From the NCBI GenBank assembly GCA_019694435.1, contig JAIBBZ010000014.1:1-64000 (forward strand): DNA of 64,000 bases, in the 5' to 3' direction. Shown one piece after another: positions 41,801 to 50,335 of the stretch. The position numbers and the translations under genes are program-made. The notes beneath the pieces were generated by a model. The model had not been told where the DNA came from. It was given only the letters and a program-made list of their open reading frames with translations, and did no database searches. Positions within the stretch are counted from its first letter, which is position 1. The number at the start of each line of letters is the position of its first letter. The DNA comes from Pirellulales bacterium. Its GTDB lineage: Bacteria; Planctomycetota; Planctomycetia; Pirellulales; JAEUIK01.

Positions 41801-42352
41801 TTCTCGGGCGCGCCCGCCGGCTTCCACCTGACCTCGCCGATCGTGATCGAGGCCGGCCACAGCCAGGCGTTTGCCACGATCTGGGCCGACGCCGAGGCGC
41901 CCAAGCCGGCCGCGGACGCGACGGCGCAAATCACCGCGACCGCCGAGATCGAAGGACGCACCGTGACGAAGTCGATCGGCACGCTGGGCGCGATCGGCCT
42001 CGATGCGCCCGGCAAGCTCATCGTGCGGCTCGAGCCGGCCGAGGTCACGATTCGCCCCGGCACGACCGTCACGGCGCAGCTCAAAGTCGAGCGGCGCGGC
42101 ATCGACGGTCCGATTTCGTTCGCCGTCGAGAACCTGCCGCACGGCGTGTACGTCGACAACATCGGATTGAATGGCGTGTTGATTCCCGAGGGTCAGAGCG
42201 AGCGACAGATCTTCTTGACGGCGCGCCCCTGGGTGCCGGCCACAAGCCGCACGTTCCACGCGTTGGCCACTTCGGCCGGCTCCGAGGTTTCGCCGGCCAT
42301 CGTCTTGCACGTACACCGCGACGACGCCGTGGCCCGTGCCGACGGCGATTAG
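38801..42352 (+). CDS. Secreted planctomycete cytochrome c with WD40 repeats and pre-peptidase C-terminal-like domains
   Basis: Large exported protein, function unknown, probably cell-surface electron transfer or binding. Signal peptide (LLWVLLVHCTTSVAAEA). Residues about 33-125 form a PSCyt1-type cytochrome c with CVGCHGG at 47-53 and RMPPADNEAPTAEE. Six or more WD40 blades span about 145-440 (HRDTLYAAVLSPDGKLLATS, HNGAVFDIAFSPDGRLLASA, and KLWNVGDG/RLWRLSET ends). Two pre-peptidase C-terminal-like beta domains follow, marked by QEAEPNGAPDAGTVV near 545 and REAEPNDAADTATTM near 730. The rest are Ig-like folds up to residue 1180. 1183 aa. It starts 15 bases after the DUF1549/1553 gene and ends 13 bases before hemB, so all are probably one operon. 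Confidence 0.88.
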   Translation: MLPGQDLNGIRRGLLWVLLVHCTTSVAAEARAPEYAEAVAPLLRKYCVGCHGGDEPESALSLESYAALIKGGKRGAAVIAGRDDLSRLLLTVEGQTEPRMPPADNEAPTAEEIAVLRAWIVAGAKGPEGAEPDPTQLLVPHVAPQVAPRLAITALAWSAQQKLIAVGGYREVRLLSAEDRSLVRTITGLRGEVNGVSFSADGQLLAVASGEPGLVGEATLWQPADGTLVRKIEGHRDTLYAAVLSPDGKLLATSSYDQKIRLWDTANGTELRVLDGHNGAVFDIAFSPDGRLLASASGDRTVKLWNVGDGTRLDTFGQPTKEQLTVAFSPDGRMLAGAGADNRIRLWRLSETAAEGTNPLVVTRFAHEGAILDLAFSPDGSRLATAADDRTVKLWQSSPLVERHALEQQSDWPQALAFGPDGKQLAIGRLDGSLTLVDVETAETVKPMKPDLATAEPRGLQRTAGGRIRLTGKHLVEIEQLEFEPAGPVARLAADQPATASELWIDVNVPAEAPLGSYSLRLVNPGGRSNAVRLELDDLVQAQEAEPNGAPDAGTVVTLPASVWGVLDRQGDVDHIRFEAAAGQTLVFDLRSRSLGLKLDGVLTLLDEAGHVLASNNNFDNEDDPVLSYTFTQAGVYAIRVGDQVLAGSAEHVYRLSLGELPLVTGCYPPSIPAGATTAVTLVGYNLPADAQVAVAAGNETEVAVPVDGNRFRRRRDLKVAVDTLPQTREAEPNDAADTATTMSVPGVAVGQIAGQDRADADLFRFEARVGQRWIIETDAARRGSPIDTKLEVLDAAGQPVPRMLLQATRDSYVTFRGINSSINDVRLVNWEEMELNEFLYLQGEVCRLFRLPQGPDSGFLLYAKNGARIGYFDTSPTTHAVDEPAYIVAPLPLGTTIVPNGLPVFTLHYANDDDGNRRLGSDSQIAFTAPADGQYLVRVTDVRALGDARFVYRLIVRPPQPDFALQVGGTSPQVRAGSGRSIPLALDRIDGFDGSVRVDFSGAPAGFHLTSPIVIEAGHSQAFATIWADAEAPKPAADATAQITATAEIEGRTVTKSIGTLGAIGLDAPGKLIVRLEPAEVTIRPGTTVTAQLKVERRGIDGPISFAVENLPHGVYVDNIGLNGVLIPEGQSERQIFLTARPWVPATSRTFHALATSAGSEVSPAIVLHVHRDDAVARADGD

Positions 42353-42365
42353 TTCCCTCGAGCGA

Positions 42366-43379
42366 ATGGCGATGAAGCGACGAACGCTGGGCGAATTCCC
42401 CACGACCCGCATGCGGCGGTTACGTACCAACCCCGCGCTACGAGCGCTGGCGCGCGAATCGCGCCTCGACCCCGGCCAGATGATTCTGCCGCTGTTCGTG
42501 CGGCCGGGCACCAGGCTGCGACAGCCGATCTCGTCGATGCCGGGCCATGCCCAGTTGTCCGTCGACGAGGCCGCAATCGAAGCCGCCGAGGCGGCGAAGC
42601 TCGGGCTGGGCGGGGTGATCCTGTTTGGGATTCCCAGCGCGAAGGATGCCCAAGGCACCGGGGCATTGGTCGACGACGGCATCGTGCCGCAGGCGATTCG
42701 CGCGATCAAGCAGGCGGCGCCCACGCTGCTTGTGGTCACCGACGTCTGCTGCTGCGAATACACCGACCACGGGCACTGCGGCGTGCTCGAACATCGCCAC
42801 GGCCGGGTCGATGTCGACAACGACGCCACGCTCGAGCTGCTCGGCCGGCAGGCGGTTTGTCATGCGGCGGCCGGCGCCGACCTGGTGGCTCCGAGCGGGA
42901 TGATGGACGGCATGGTCGGCGCCATTCGCGGAGCCCTCGATCGAGCCGGTCACGCGCAAGTGCCGATCCTGAGCTACGCGGCCAAGTACGCTAGCGCGTT
43001 TTACGGTCCGTTTCGCGAGGCGGCCGAAAGCGCGCCGCAAGCGGGCGACCGGCGCGGCTATCAAATGGACCCCGCGGCCGCCGCCGAGCAGGCCGTGCGC
43101 GAAGTCGAGCTCGATCTGGCCGAAGGCGCCGACTTGATCATGGTCAAGCCGGCGCTGGCCTATCTCGACATCCTACGCCTGGTGCACGAGAAGTTTCCTG
43201 GCGTACCCTTGGCCGCATACAACGTCTCGGGCGAGTTCAGCATGGTCAAGGCGGCCGCGGCCCAAGGGTGGATCGACGAACGCGCCGTCGCCCTGGAAAT
43301 CCTCACGGCCATTCGCCGGGCCGGCGCCAACATCGTGCTCACCTACTGGGCCAAGGACGTCGCACGCTGGCTGGCATGA
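42366..43379 (+). CDS. hemB: Delta-aminolevulinic acid dehydratase (porphobilinogen synthase)
   Basis: Condenses two 5-aminolevulinate into porphobilinogen, the first common step of tetrapyrrole synthesis. Family landmarks: TRMRRLRTNPALRALARE at the N-terminus, LFVRPG, LFGIP, the zinc-site cysteines in DVCCCEYTDHGHCG near 119-132, and the two Schiff-base lysines, SYAAKYAS near 197 and MVKPALAY near 250. The cysteine-rich site predicts a zinc-dependent enzyme. ATG at 42366 (or 42372, two residues shorter) is 13 bases after the cytochrome/WD40 gene. 337 aa is normal. hemL follows after 122 bases, a functional haem-synthesis pair. Confidence 0.96.
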   Translation: MAMKRRTLGEFPTTRMRRLRTNPALRALARESRLDPGQMILPLFVRPGTRLRQPISSMPGHAQLSVDEAAIEAAEAAKLGLGGVILFGIPSAKDAQGTGALVDDGIVPQAIRAIKQAAPTLLVVTDVCCCEYTDHGHCGVLEHRHGRVDVDNDATLELLGRQAVCHAAAGADLVAPSGMMDGMVGAIRGALDRAGHAQVPILSYAAKYASAFYGPFREAAESAPQAGDRRGYQMDPAAAAEQAVREVELDLAEGADLIMVKPALAYLDILRLVHEKFPGVPLAAYNVSGEFSMVKAAAAQGWIDERAVALEILTAIRRAGANIVLTYWAKDVARWLA

Positions 43380-43501
43380 TTCGCGCGGTGCCGCGCCTCT
43401 CAGCGGGCCGATGCAGCGGTCGTTGGGCCCCTCGCCAACCGCTAGAATGTCGCCTTCCGCACCGGTTGCTCAAAGTTTCGCCCCCGAATCGCACCCTGCT
43501 C

Positions 43502-44797
43502 ATGACGCATTTCGCTCCGCTAAGCCACGCCGCGTTCGAGCGCGCGCGGCGCCTGATCCCCGGTGGCGTAAACAGCCCGGCCCGCGCTTTTGGCGGCGTG
43601 GGGGGCGAGCCGCTGTTCATCGATCGAGCCGCAGGCGCCTACCTTTGGGACCTCGAGGGCCGGCGCTACATCGACTACATCGGCTCCTGGGGCCCGATGA
43701 TTCTGGGGCATGCCCATCCTCGCGTGACTGCGGCCCTGACCGCGGCGATCGCGCGCGGGACCAGCTACGGCGCGCCGACCGAGGCCGAGAGCCGGCTCGC
43801 CGAGTTGATCGTCGCGTCGGTCCCGAGCGTCGAGATGGTCCGGCTGGTGAATTCCGGCACCGAAGCGACGATGAGTGCGATTCGCCTCGCGCGCGGTTTC
43901 ACTGGGCGCGACGTGATCGTCAAATTCGCCGGCAACTACCATGGCCACGTCGACAGCCTGCTGGTCGCGGCAGGCAGCGCCGCGGCCACACTCGGAGTGC
44001 CCAATTCGCCCGGCGTTACGGCGGGCACCGTGCAGGACACGCTGGTGCTCGAATTCAACGACGTCGCGGGGCTCGATGCGGCCTTTGCCGCGCATGGCCC
44101 TCGGATCGCCGGAGTGATCTTCGAGCCAGTCGTGGGAAATATGGGACTGGTCGCGCCCGAGCCGGAATTCCTCCGGGCCTTGCGCGAGCTGACGCGGCGC
44201 GCCGGCGCGTTGCTCATTTGCGACGAGGTCATGACGGGCTTTCGCCTGGCACTGGGCGGGGCCCAAGCGCGGTTCGGTATCGAGCCCGATCTGACCACGC
44301 TGGGCAAGATCATCGGCGGCGGCTTGCCGGTGGGGGCCTACGGCGGACGGGCCGAGATCATGCAGCACGTGTTGCCGGCCGGGCGCGTGTTCCAGGCGGG
44401 AACGCTCAGCGGCAATCCCTTGGCCACGGCGGCCGGCATCGCCACGCTGGAGGAGCTGCGCGAACATCCGCCTTACGAACGACTCGAGCTGCTCGCCGCA
44501 CGGCTCGCCACGGGTCTGGACGAGGCTGCCACGCGCGCCGGCGTGCCGCACTGCGTCCAACGCGTGGGCAGCATGCTGACGCTGTTCTTCCATCCCGGCC
44601 CGGTGCGCCATTGGAGCGACGCGGCCCAGGCGCGCACCGACCTGTTCGCGCAGTATTTCTGGGGGCTGATCGAGCGCGGCGTGTACATGCCGTGCAGCCA
44701 ATACGAAGCACTGTTCGTCTCGGCGGCCCACTCCGATGCCGATCTGGCCGCGACGCTCGCCGCGGCGAGCGAGGTGCTCGCCGGGCTGCCGCGGTAG
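43502..44797 (+). CDS. hemL: Glutamate-1-semialdehyde 2,1-aminomutase
   Basis: PLP enzyme that moves the amino group of glutamate-1-semialdehyde to make 5-aminolevulinate (C5 pathway), the substrate of HemB. Seen: RRLIPGGVNSPARAFGGVGG at the N-terminus, the class III signature with ICDEVMTGFR near residue 240 and the Schiff-base lysine in TLGKIIGGGLPVGAYGG near 266, plus YHGHVDSLLVAAGS near 143. 431 aa is standard. ATG at 43502. The gene is 122 bases after hemB on the same strand, and its stop lies 9 bases from the convergent bcp gene. HemA (glutamyl-tRNA reductase) is not in the window. Confidence 0.96.
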   Translation: MTHFAPLSHAAFERARRLIPGGVNSPARAFGGVGGEPLFIDRAAGAYLWDLEGRRYIDYIGSWGPMILGHAHPRVTAALTAAIARGTSYGAPTEAESRLAELIVASVPSVEMVRLVNSGTEATMSAIRLARGFTGRDVIVKFAGNYHGHVDSLLVAAGSAAATLGVPNSPGVTAGTVQDTLVLEFNDVAGLDAAFAAHGPRIAGVIFEPVVGNMGLVAPEPEFLRALRELTRRAGALLICDEVMTGFRLALGGAQARFGIEPDLTTLGKIIGGGLPVGAYGGRAEIMQHVLPAGRVFQAGTLSGNPLATAAGIATLEELREHPPYERLELLAARLATGLDEAATRAGVPHCVQRVGSMLTLFFHPGPVRHWSDAAQARTDLFAQYFWGLIERGVYMPCSQYEALFVSAAHSDADLAATLAAASEVLAGLPR

Positions 44798-44806
44798 TCG
44801 CCGCGG

Positions 44807-45286
44807 CTAGTCGGCCGACAATTCCTTGAGCGCCGCGATGACTTCCTCGTCGTGGCCGTCGACGCTGACTTTTTTCCATACCTTGGCGACCTTGCCCTCG
44901 GCATCGATCAAGAACGTCGAGCGTTGGATGCCCATCGACTTCTTGCCGTACATGTTCTTTTCGCGCCAGGCACCGTACTTTTCGGCCACCGCGTGTTCGG
45001 GGTCGGCCAGCAGCGGGAAGTTCAGCTCGAACTTGTCGCGGAATTTCACATGGCTGGCGACCGAATCGGGGCTGACGCCGAGGACTTGGGCTCCCAGCTT
45101 GGTGAGGACCGTCTTGCGGTCGCGAAAGGCACACGCCTCGCGGGTGCAGCCGGGAGTGTCGTCCTTCGGATAGAAGTACAGCACCACCGGCTTGCCACGC
45201 AGGTTGGAGAGCTTCACTTTCGCACCGTCGTCTGCCTGCAGGGTGAAATCGGGGGCCTTCTTGCCGGCCTCAATCCAGTCAGCCAT
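44807..45286 (-). CDS. bcp: Thioredoxin-dependent thiol peroxidase (peroxiredoxin Q/BCP)
   Basis: Reduces hydrogen peroxide and organic hydroperoxides using thioredoxin. AhpC/TSA fold: APDFTLQADDGAKVKLSNLRGK, then the peroxidatic site YPKDDTPGCTREACAFRD near 40-57 with peroxidatic and resolving cysteines five residues apart (C47, C52), the intramolecular-disulfide BCP type. STFLIDAEGKV near 123 is also typical. 159 aa is normal. ATG at 45286, with GGTAACTC upstream but only a modest ribosome-binding site. It is convergent with hemL and divergent from rsfS across 265 bases where I see no distinct element. Confidence 0.95.
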   Translation of the reverse strand: MADWIEAGKKAPDFTLQADDGAKVKLSNLRGKPVVLYFYPKDDTPGCTREACAFRDRKTVLTKLGAQVLGVSPDSVASHVKFRDKFELNFPLLADPEHAVAEKYGAWREKNMYGKKSMGIQRSTFLIDAEGKVAKVWKKVSVDGHDEEVIAALKELSAD

Positions 45287-45551
45287 CGGGAGTTACCTCG
45301 GAAGCAATACCTGGGGAGATCAGGGCTGTCGGCGGATTATAGACCGCGGTCACGCCCCGCCCAGCAGGCGGCGGCAGCCTCCGGCCCCGTCGCCGCCAGA
45401 CGTTACATTTCCGCTTGGCCCAGCTACAATTTGGATGTTGGCACCTTGGCCCTTTCGGGCGACCCCGCCGGAAAGAGTGAGGGCCCCTGGCAGTCCGGGA
45501 GGTGGACCGATTAGCCGAGCGATTGTCGCCAAGCGAGAAGCCGCAGATGGA

Positions 45552-45914
45552 ATGAAGCTGGCCCTCGCCGCAGCCCGTGTGGCCGTGGAAAACCGTGGCC
45601 GTGACGCCGTGGTGCTCGACCTGCGATCTCAGACGTCGCTGTTCGACTTTTTCGTGATTGTGACCGGGACCAGCGGTCGCCAATTGCACGCGATGAGCGA
45701 AGAAATCGACCGCGTGCTGTCCGAGGAGTTCGGCCAGCGGCGATTGAGCCTCGAGGGCTATCAATCGGGCGGTTGGATTCTGATGGATTACGGCGACGTC
45801 GTCGTGCACCTGTTCGAGGGTGAAACGCGCAGCTACTACGATCTCGAGCAGCTCTGGGCCGGCGCCTCGCGCGTGCCGCTGCCGGCCGAGATCACCGCCG
45901 CAGGTACCGCGTAG
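45552..45914 (+). CDS. rsfS: Ribosomal silencing factor RsfS
   Basis: Binds protein L14 of the large subunit and blocks subunit joining when nutrients are scarce. The Iojap/RsfS fold is clear: GRDAVVLDLRSQTSLFDFFV (family hallmark), TGTSGRQLHAMSEEID and GWILMDYGDVVVHLFEGETRSYYDLEQLW. 120 aa is typical. ATG at 45552 is chosen because it starts the helix just before GRDAVVLDLR; the frame continues upstream without family similarity and the ribosome-binding site is weak. A hairpin lies 27 bases after the stop, then a promoter for rplM. Confidence 0.93.
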   Translation: MKLALAAARVAVENRGRDAVVLDLRSQTSLFDFFVIVTGTSGRQLHAMSEEIDRVLSEEFGQRRLSLEGYQSGGWILMDYGDVVVHLFEGETRSYYDLEQLWAGASRVPLPAEITAAGTA

Positions 45915-45940
45915 TCCGCCCCCGTTGGGACCGGTGCCGG

Positions 45941-45960
45941 CGCGGCCCCTTGGGGCCGCG
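45941..45960 (+). terminator. Hairpin after rsfS
   Basis: CGCGGCCCC and GGGGCCGCG form a perfect 9-bp GC stem with a two-base loop. A short T-run appears only 12 bases later (TGTTTTC), so termination strength is uncertain. It separates rsfS from the rplM promoter. Confidence 0.55.
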
Positions 45961-45993
45961 TAACCTCGCGTGTTTTCAGGGGTTTTGCCGCCC

Positions 45994-46022
45994 TTGATCC
46001 CCCCGCGGCAGACCGGTACATT
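45994..46022 (+). promoter_or_regulatory. Probable rplM-rpsI promoter
   Basis: TTGATC (45994-45999), 17-base spacer, TACATT (46017-46022), giving a leader of about 95 bases before rplM. The leader has no obvious long hairpin; an r-protein binding leader cannot be called. Confidence 0.5.
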
Positions 46023-46122
46023 GTTGGATTCCCATACTGCTCCTGGGGTGTCGTGGGGCCCTTGTTTTGTTGCGCCTCGCGACCGTACCCCGGTCGAGTG
46101 CCGGCAGCCAGCGGAAATGAAC

Positions 46123-46584
46123 ATGAAAACCAAGACTTATATGGCCAAGCCCGCCGACGTGAAGCCGAATTGGTACGTCGTCGATGCGACCGACCGGGTC
46201 GTGGGCCGGCTGGCCTCGGACATTGCCATGGTGCTGATGGGCAAGCACCGTCCCACTTATACGCCCCATGTCGACACCGGCGATTTCGTCATCGTGACGA
46301 ACGCCGAGAAGGTCGCGTTTTCCGGCAAGAAGTGGGACCAGAAGCGCTACACCTGGTACACGTACTATCCGGGTCTGCGCAGCGAATCGGCGGGCCATCG
46401 CCTGGCCAGGCGTCCGGAATTGATTCTCCAAGAGGCCGTCCGACGGATGCTGCCCAAGAACAAGCTAGCCCGCAAGATGCTCACCAAGCTGAAGATCTAT
46501 GCCGGCGGCGAGCACCCGCACCAGGCCCAAAATCCGCAGCCGGTCGAGTTGGGGAACAAGCAGCGGCGCACGCAGCGTATCTGA
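46123..46584 (+). CDS. rplM: 50S ribosomal protein L13
   Basis: Early-assembly protein of the large ribosomal subunit. Canonical sequence: [56 protein letters not shown] and [13 protein letters not shown]. 153 aa from ATG 46123 (ATG 46117, two residues earlier, is equally possible). rpsI follows after 119 bases on the same strand, the conserved rplM-rpsI order. Confidence 0.97.
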   Translation: MKTKTYMAKPADVKPNWYVVDATDRVVGRLASDIAMVLMGKHRPTYTPHVDTGDFVIVTNAEKVAFSGKKWDQKRYTWYTYYPGLRSESAGHRLARRPELILQEAVRRMLPKNKLARKMLTKLKIYAGGEHPHQAQNPQPVELGNKQRRTQRI

Positions 46585-46703
46585 CAATAGAACTGTATTT
46601 GACAACAGAACCTGCGGCGCAGCCGAGCAGCCCGCACCGATGCCCGAGGTTTGTCGCCGTCCTGAATTGGCTCATTTTCCCTGCACCCGTCGAAAGTTGA
46701 CCG

Positions 46704-47144
46704 ATGTCGATCGTTCCTGAAGTGGCCCCGACACCTGCGCAGCCCAAATTGACCAAGACTGGCGAGGCCCTCGGCACGGGGCGCCGCAAGACGGCCGTGG
46801 CCCGGGTGCGCATTCGCAAGGGCAACGGCCAGATCACGATCAACGGCCGGCCGCTCGACGAGTACTTCGATTCGCTGCGCGACCGCCAGGACGTGCTGGC
46901 CTGCCTGCAGGCGACCGAGCATGAGCAGAAGGTCGACGTGGTGGTGCGCGTGCAGGGCGGTGGGCCAACGGGTCAGGCCGGTGCCATCAAGCTGGGCATC
47001 GCTCGCGCGATGAAGAATTTCGACCCGATGAGCGAGCCGGTACTGCGGCAAGAACACCTGCTGACGCGCGACGGCCGTATGAAGGAACGCAAGAAGTACG
47101 GTCTGCGTGGTGCCCGCCGCGGCACGCAGTTCTCGAAGCGTTAA
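46704..47144 (+). CDS. rpsI: 30S ribosomal protein S9
   Basis: Small-subunit protein whose C-terminal tail reaches the P-site tRNA. Seen: GTGRRKTAVARVRIRKGNGQ, TINGRPLDEYF, VRVQGGGPTGQAGAIKLGIARA, LTRDGRMKERKKYGLRGARR and the essential basic end QFSKR. 146 aa with an N-terminal extension of about 20 residues (proline/alanine-rich) compared with E. coli. ATG at 46704. Partner of rplM upstream; convergent with a DUF1501 gene, with an 81-base gap. Confidence 0.97.
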   Translation: MSIVPEVAPTPAQPKLTKTGEALGTGRRKTAVARVRIRKGNGQITINGRPLDEYFDSLRDRQDVLACLQATEHEQKVDVVVRVQGGGPTGQAGAIKLGIARAMKNFDPMSEPVLRQEHLLTRDGRMKERKKYGLRGARRGTQFSKR

Positions 47145-47225
47145 GCCGCGTCACCGCTTGCCTGCCCCGCGAATGCGCGGCGGTATTCTGCTCCAGCCTG
47201 CGCCTGGCTGCGCCCAGGGACGCGT

Positions 47226-48518
47226 TCAACCGGGCAGCAGTTCGGCGATCGGAGTCCCTTCGCTGAGCTTGATGGGCCGCTGCGCCGGCGAGACGATTTC
47301 GCGCTGCCGATCGATCCCCAAGGCGGCAAACAACGTGGCGTGCAAGTCGGCCATCGAATGGGGGTCTGCAACCTGCTTGCTTCCCTCGGGGTCGGTCTCG
47401 CCGATCGCGAGTCCGGCGCGCAAACCGCCGCCGGCCACGAGCGCCGTGAATCCGTGCGGCCAGTGATCGCGGCCGCCGAGGGCGTTGACCTTGGGCGTGC
47501 GACCGAACTCGCCTGCGCAAACGACCAGCGTTCGCTCGAGAGCGCCGCGCGCAGCTAGGTCGGCCAGCAGGCCTGCGAGCGCGGGATCAAGTTGTTCTGC
47601 CAGCTCGCGATGAATTTCGTGATTGTTCGCATGGCTGTCCCAGCCGCCCAGCGTCACTTCGACGCATCGCACGCCGGCCTCGACGAGTCGTCGTGCCGCG
47701 AGGCAGCCGCGCCCCAACGGAGTTTCGCCGTAGAGTTGTTGCGTCTCGCGTGGCTCATCCGCCAGATCGAAGGCCGCCAATTGAGGTGAAGCCATCAGCG
47801 TCTTGGCGGCCGCAGTGGCAGCCTGGGTGGCCAGCGGCTCGATCACTCCGGCGCGGCCCTGGGCAAATTGGCGCTCGGCGAACTCGAGGGCCGCAAATCG
47901 CCGGGCAACGCGGGGCTCGCCCACGAAAGGCCGCACGTCGGGCACGCCATCGCGCGGGTCACCCATCTTGAATGCATCGTACTGGGCTCCCAGGTAACCT
48001 CCACGAGCCGGCCATGAGGCCGGGAGGATCGACACATGACGCGGAATCTCCGTACCGTCGGCCGGTAACTGATGGCAGCAAATCGCGCCGATCGAAGGAT
48101 GCACGGTCACGGGATCAGGCAGATAGCCGGTCTTGGCGACATACGTCGCCCGTTCGTGATCGCCTTCTTTGCCGACCAGCGACCGGACCACGGCGACCGC
48201 GTGCATCTGTTCGGCAAGCCGCTCGTAGCCCGCGGCCAGGCGGACGCCCGCGGCGCGCGTGTCGATGGCCTTCGTGCCGGCGGCGATGTGTGTCCCGGGA
48301 TGTGGATCGAAGGTCTCGAGCTGGCTGGGTCCGCCTTGCAACCACACAAGGATGACCGCATCGGCGGCCGCGGCGCGCGGCGCATCGGCCGCGTCCTGGC
48401 TGGCGAGCGCCTGTGCAACGCGCTCCAGCCAGGCCGAGCCGAACGAGCCGGCGGCCGCGCCGAGCCACCGCCGCCGCGACACCGACGCGAAATCGCTAGA
48501 AGCAATTGGCGCTGACAT
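47226..48518 (-). CDS. DUF1501 family protein, Tat-exported
   Basis: Planctomycete alkaline-phosphatase/sulfatase-fold relative of unknown activity. A twin-arginine signal (SRRRWLGAAAGSFG) near residues 14-28 predicts folded export. Family motifs: VILVWLQGGPSQLETFDPHPG, AVVRSLVGKEGDHERATY, GVRCVEVTLGGWDSHANN near 280, VCAGEFGRTPKVN near 330 and GGRDHWPHGFTALVAGGGL. 430 aa is normal. ATG at 48518 is 11 bases after the stop of the DUF1549/1553 gene with GAGGGGG seven bases upstream, so the two form the standard planctomycete operon. Confidence 0.92.
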   Translation of the reverse strand: MSAPIASSDFASVSRRRWLGAAAGSFGSAWLERVAQALASQDAADAPRAAAADAVILVWLQGGPSQLETFDPHPGTHIAAGTKAIDTRAAGVRLAAGYERLAEQMHAVAVVRSLVGKEGDHERATYVAKTGYLPDPVTVHPSIGAICCHQLPADGTEIPRHVSILPASWPARGGYLGAQYDAFKMGDPRDGVPDVRPFVGEPRVARRFAALEFAERQFAQGRAGVIEPLATQAATAAAKTLMASPQLAAFDLADEPRETQQLYGETPLGRGCLAARRLVEAGVRCVEVTLGGWDSHANNHEIHRELAEQLDPALAGLLADLAARGALERTLVVCAGEFGRTPKVNALGGRDHWPHGFTALVAGGGLRAGLAIGETDPEGSKQVADPHSMADLHATLFAALGIDRQREIVSPAQRPIKLSEGTPIAELLPG

Positions 48519-48529
48519 CGGCCACCCCC

Positions 48530-50191
48530 TCAGTGTTGGCACAAGAACTCGGTCGAGTTGAACAACCCTACAAACAGGTCGCCGAGCACTTCTTCGCGGG
48601 TGTTGCCAGCGCGTTGGCTGAGCATCTCGACGCCGAAGGCCGATTCCTCGGGCGTCGGTCGCCGCGACAAGACGGTCAGATAGACGATCTCGATCGCACG
48701 GCGATCGTCCGGCGCAAGCAAGGCCACGCGCGATACGGCGTTCAATGGGTCGCTCTTGGTCTTTTCCTGGACCTGTTTGCCGTTGAGTAAGAGCAACCGT
48801 TGCGGAATCGTCTGCGGCCGAAAGGCCAACTCGTCTTCGCCGTCATCGCCAAACCGCTGGGTGAACTCCTGCAGGCCGACGAGCCGCGCGAATTGAATCA
48901 CCAACGGCGAATCACCATCGAGGGTGCGCAGCGAGCCGGCTTGCAGCAGGGCGCCGGCCACCTGCTCGGCACGTAGCGGCGTCACCGGAAAGGCCGCACC
49001 GGCCGCGACGAGCGCCGGCAAATCGTCGCCGATCGAGGCCACGCGACTGTCAAGCTGATAAACCCGTGTCGCGGCAATGACGCGGATCAAACGTTTGAAG
49101 TCGAAGCCGTGGTCGCGGAAATCGTTCGCCAGGATTTCAAGCGTCTCGGGCACGGCGGCCGAGTCGTTCACGGGCAGGTCGTCGACTGGCTCGATTAGCG
49201 CCTGACCGAACATCCAGGCCCAGACGCGATTGACCGTGGCCCTGGCAAAGGCGCGGTTGTCGCGATGCGTTAACCAGGCGGCCAGGCGCTCGCGCCGTCG
49301 GCCCGTCTCGGGCTCCAGCTCCGGGGCAAACGGCACGCGCGGCACGATGGCCACTGATTCGCCGCGAGCGCGATCGTCGTATCGATACTGGCCCCGCTGG
49401 TCGCGGATGCCGGAGAAACTGGTGGTCTGCGTAATGCCGAAGTATGCGGCCAACGCATGAAAGTCGCGTTGCTTCCACGGAGCAAAGGGATGGTCGTGGC
49501 ATTGGGCGCAATCGATCCGCACTCCCAGAAATGCCCTGGCCACGCGGCTCGCCAACACGGTTTCGTCGAGATCGTTCCCCTGGTCCTGGCGGATCGCGAC
49601 CGTCACGAAATTCGTCGCCGGCCGATCGGTCCACAAGCCTTCGGTGGCAATCACTTCGCGGACCAGCACGTCGTACGGCTGGCCTGCACGCAATTGATCG
49701 CTCAGCCAGGCCACGAATCGTCGCCGGCGATAGACAAAAAAGGGCCCCTGCTCGACGCCGACCATCATCCGGGCCAGGCGCTCGGCCAGGTAGTCGTCGA
49801 CGCGCCGATCGGACAGCAGCGTTGCGACCATCGCGGGCTTGCGTTGTTCCGCCGGCAGCGCCTCGAACCGGCGGATCTCTTCGAGTGCCGGCACCGTGCC
49901 GGCCAGCGCGAGCGACAATCGCCGGGCAAAGGTGAGAGGATCGATCTGGGCCACGGGCTCGACGCCCGCCGCGTGCCAGGCGCGCTCGAAGGCGGCATCG
50001 ACGGCCGCGGCGCTGGTGCGCACGTCCTCGGTCCACACTGTTGCGGGGCCATTGCTCTCGGTCGCCGGCGAGCTTTGTGCCACCAGATCCGTCATCCGTG
50101 GCGGCGGCAATGCGATCGTACGCACGAGCAGGATCGCGCCGGCGGCGATGAGCAGCGCAAAGGCCAAATCTCGCTTACCCATGGCCGCCAT
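48530..50191 (-). CDS. DUF1549/DUF1553 protein, membrane-anchored
   Basis: Planctomycete protein of unknown function paired with DUF1501. One N-terminal membrane helix (DLAFALLIAAGAILLVRTIAL). DUF1549 spans about 60-260 (DPLTFARRLSLALAGTVP, LAERLARMMVGVEQGPFF and CAQCHDHPFAPWKQRDF near 227, a CxxCH haem-like site). DUF1553 spans about 300-550 (RERLAAWLTHRDNRAFARATVNRVW split, TPLRAEQVAGALLQAG, NSTEFLCQH). It lacks the cytochrome and Ig-like N-terminal parts of its paralogue at 36317. 553 aa. The start at 50191 has poor ribosome-binding support; an ATG three codons later is equivalent. First gene of the two-gene operon with DUF1501. Confidence 0.9.
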   Translation of the reverse strand: MAAMGKRDLAFALLIAAGAILLVRTIALPPPRMTDLVAQSSPATESNGPATVWTEDVRTSAAAVDAAFERAWHAAGVEPVAQIDPLTFARRLSLALAGTVPALEEIRRFEALPAEQRKPAMVATLLSDRRVDDYLAERLARMMVGVEQGPFFVYRRRRFVAWLSDQLRAGQPYDVLVREVIATEGLWTDRPATNFVTVAIRQDQGNDLDETVLASRVARAFLGVRIDCAQCHDHPFAPWKQRDFHALAAYFGITQTTSFSGIRDQRGQYRYDDRARGESVAIVPRVPFAPELEPETGRRRERLAAWLTHRDNRAFARATVNRVWAWMFGQALIEPVDDLPVNDSAAVPETLEILANDFRDHGFDFKRLIRVIAATRVYQLDSRVASIGDDLPALVAAGAAFPVTPLRAEQVAGALLQAGSLRTLDGDSPLVIQFARLVGLQEFTQRFGDDGEDELAFRPQTIPQRLLLLNGKQVQEKTKSDPLNAVSRVALLAPDDRRAIEIVYLTVLSRRPTPEESAFGVEMLSQRAGNTREEVLGDLFVGLFNSTEFLCQH

Positions 50192-50335
50192 TCTACCGTC
50201 GCGTCGCGCGGAGTTGGATCAAAGGTTCCGTCGCTCGTGGTCCGCGGTTTATCCCCGAGGGCAAAAGGTTTGCCAACGGCATCCGAATATACGCATGCTA
50301 TAGGACAGCCGAATCGTTACGCCGCGGGGTGAAAC

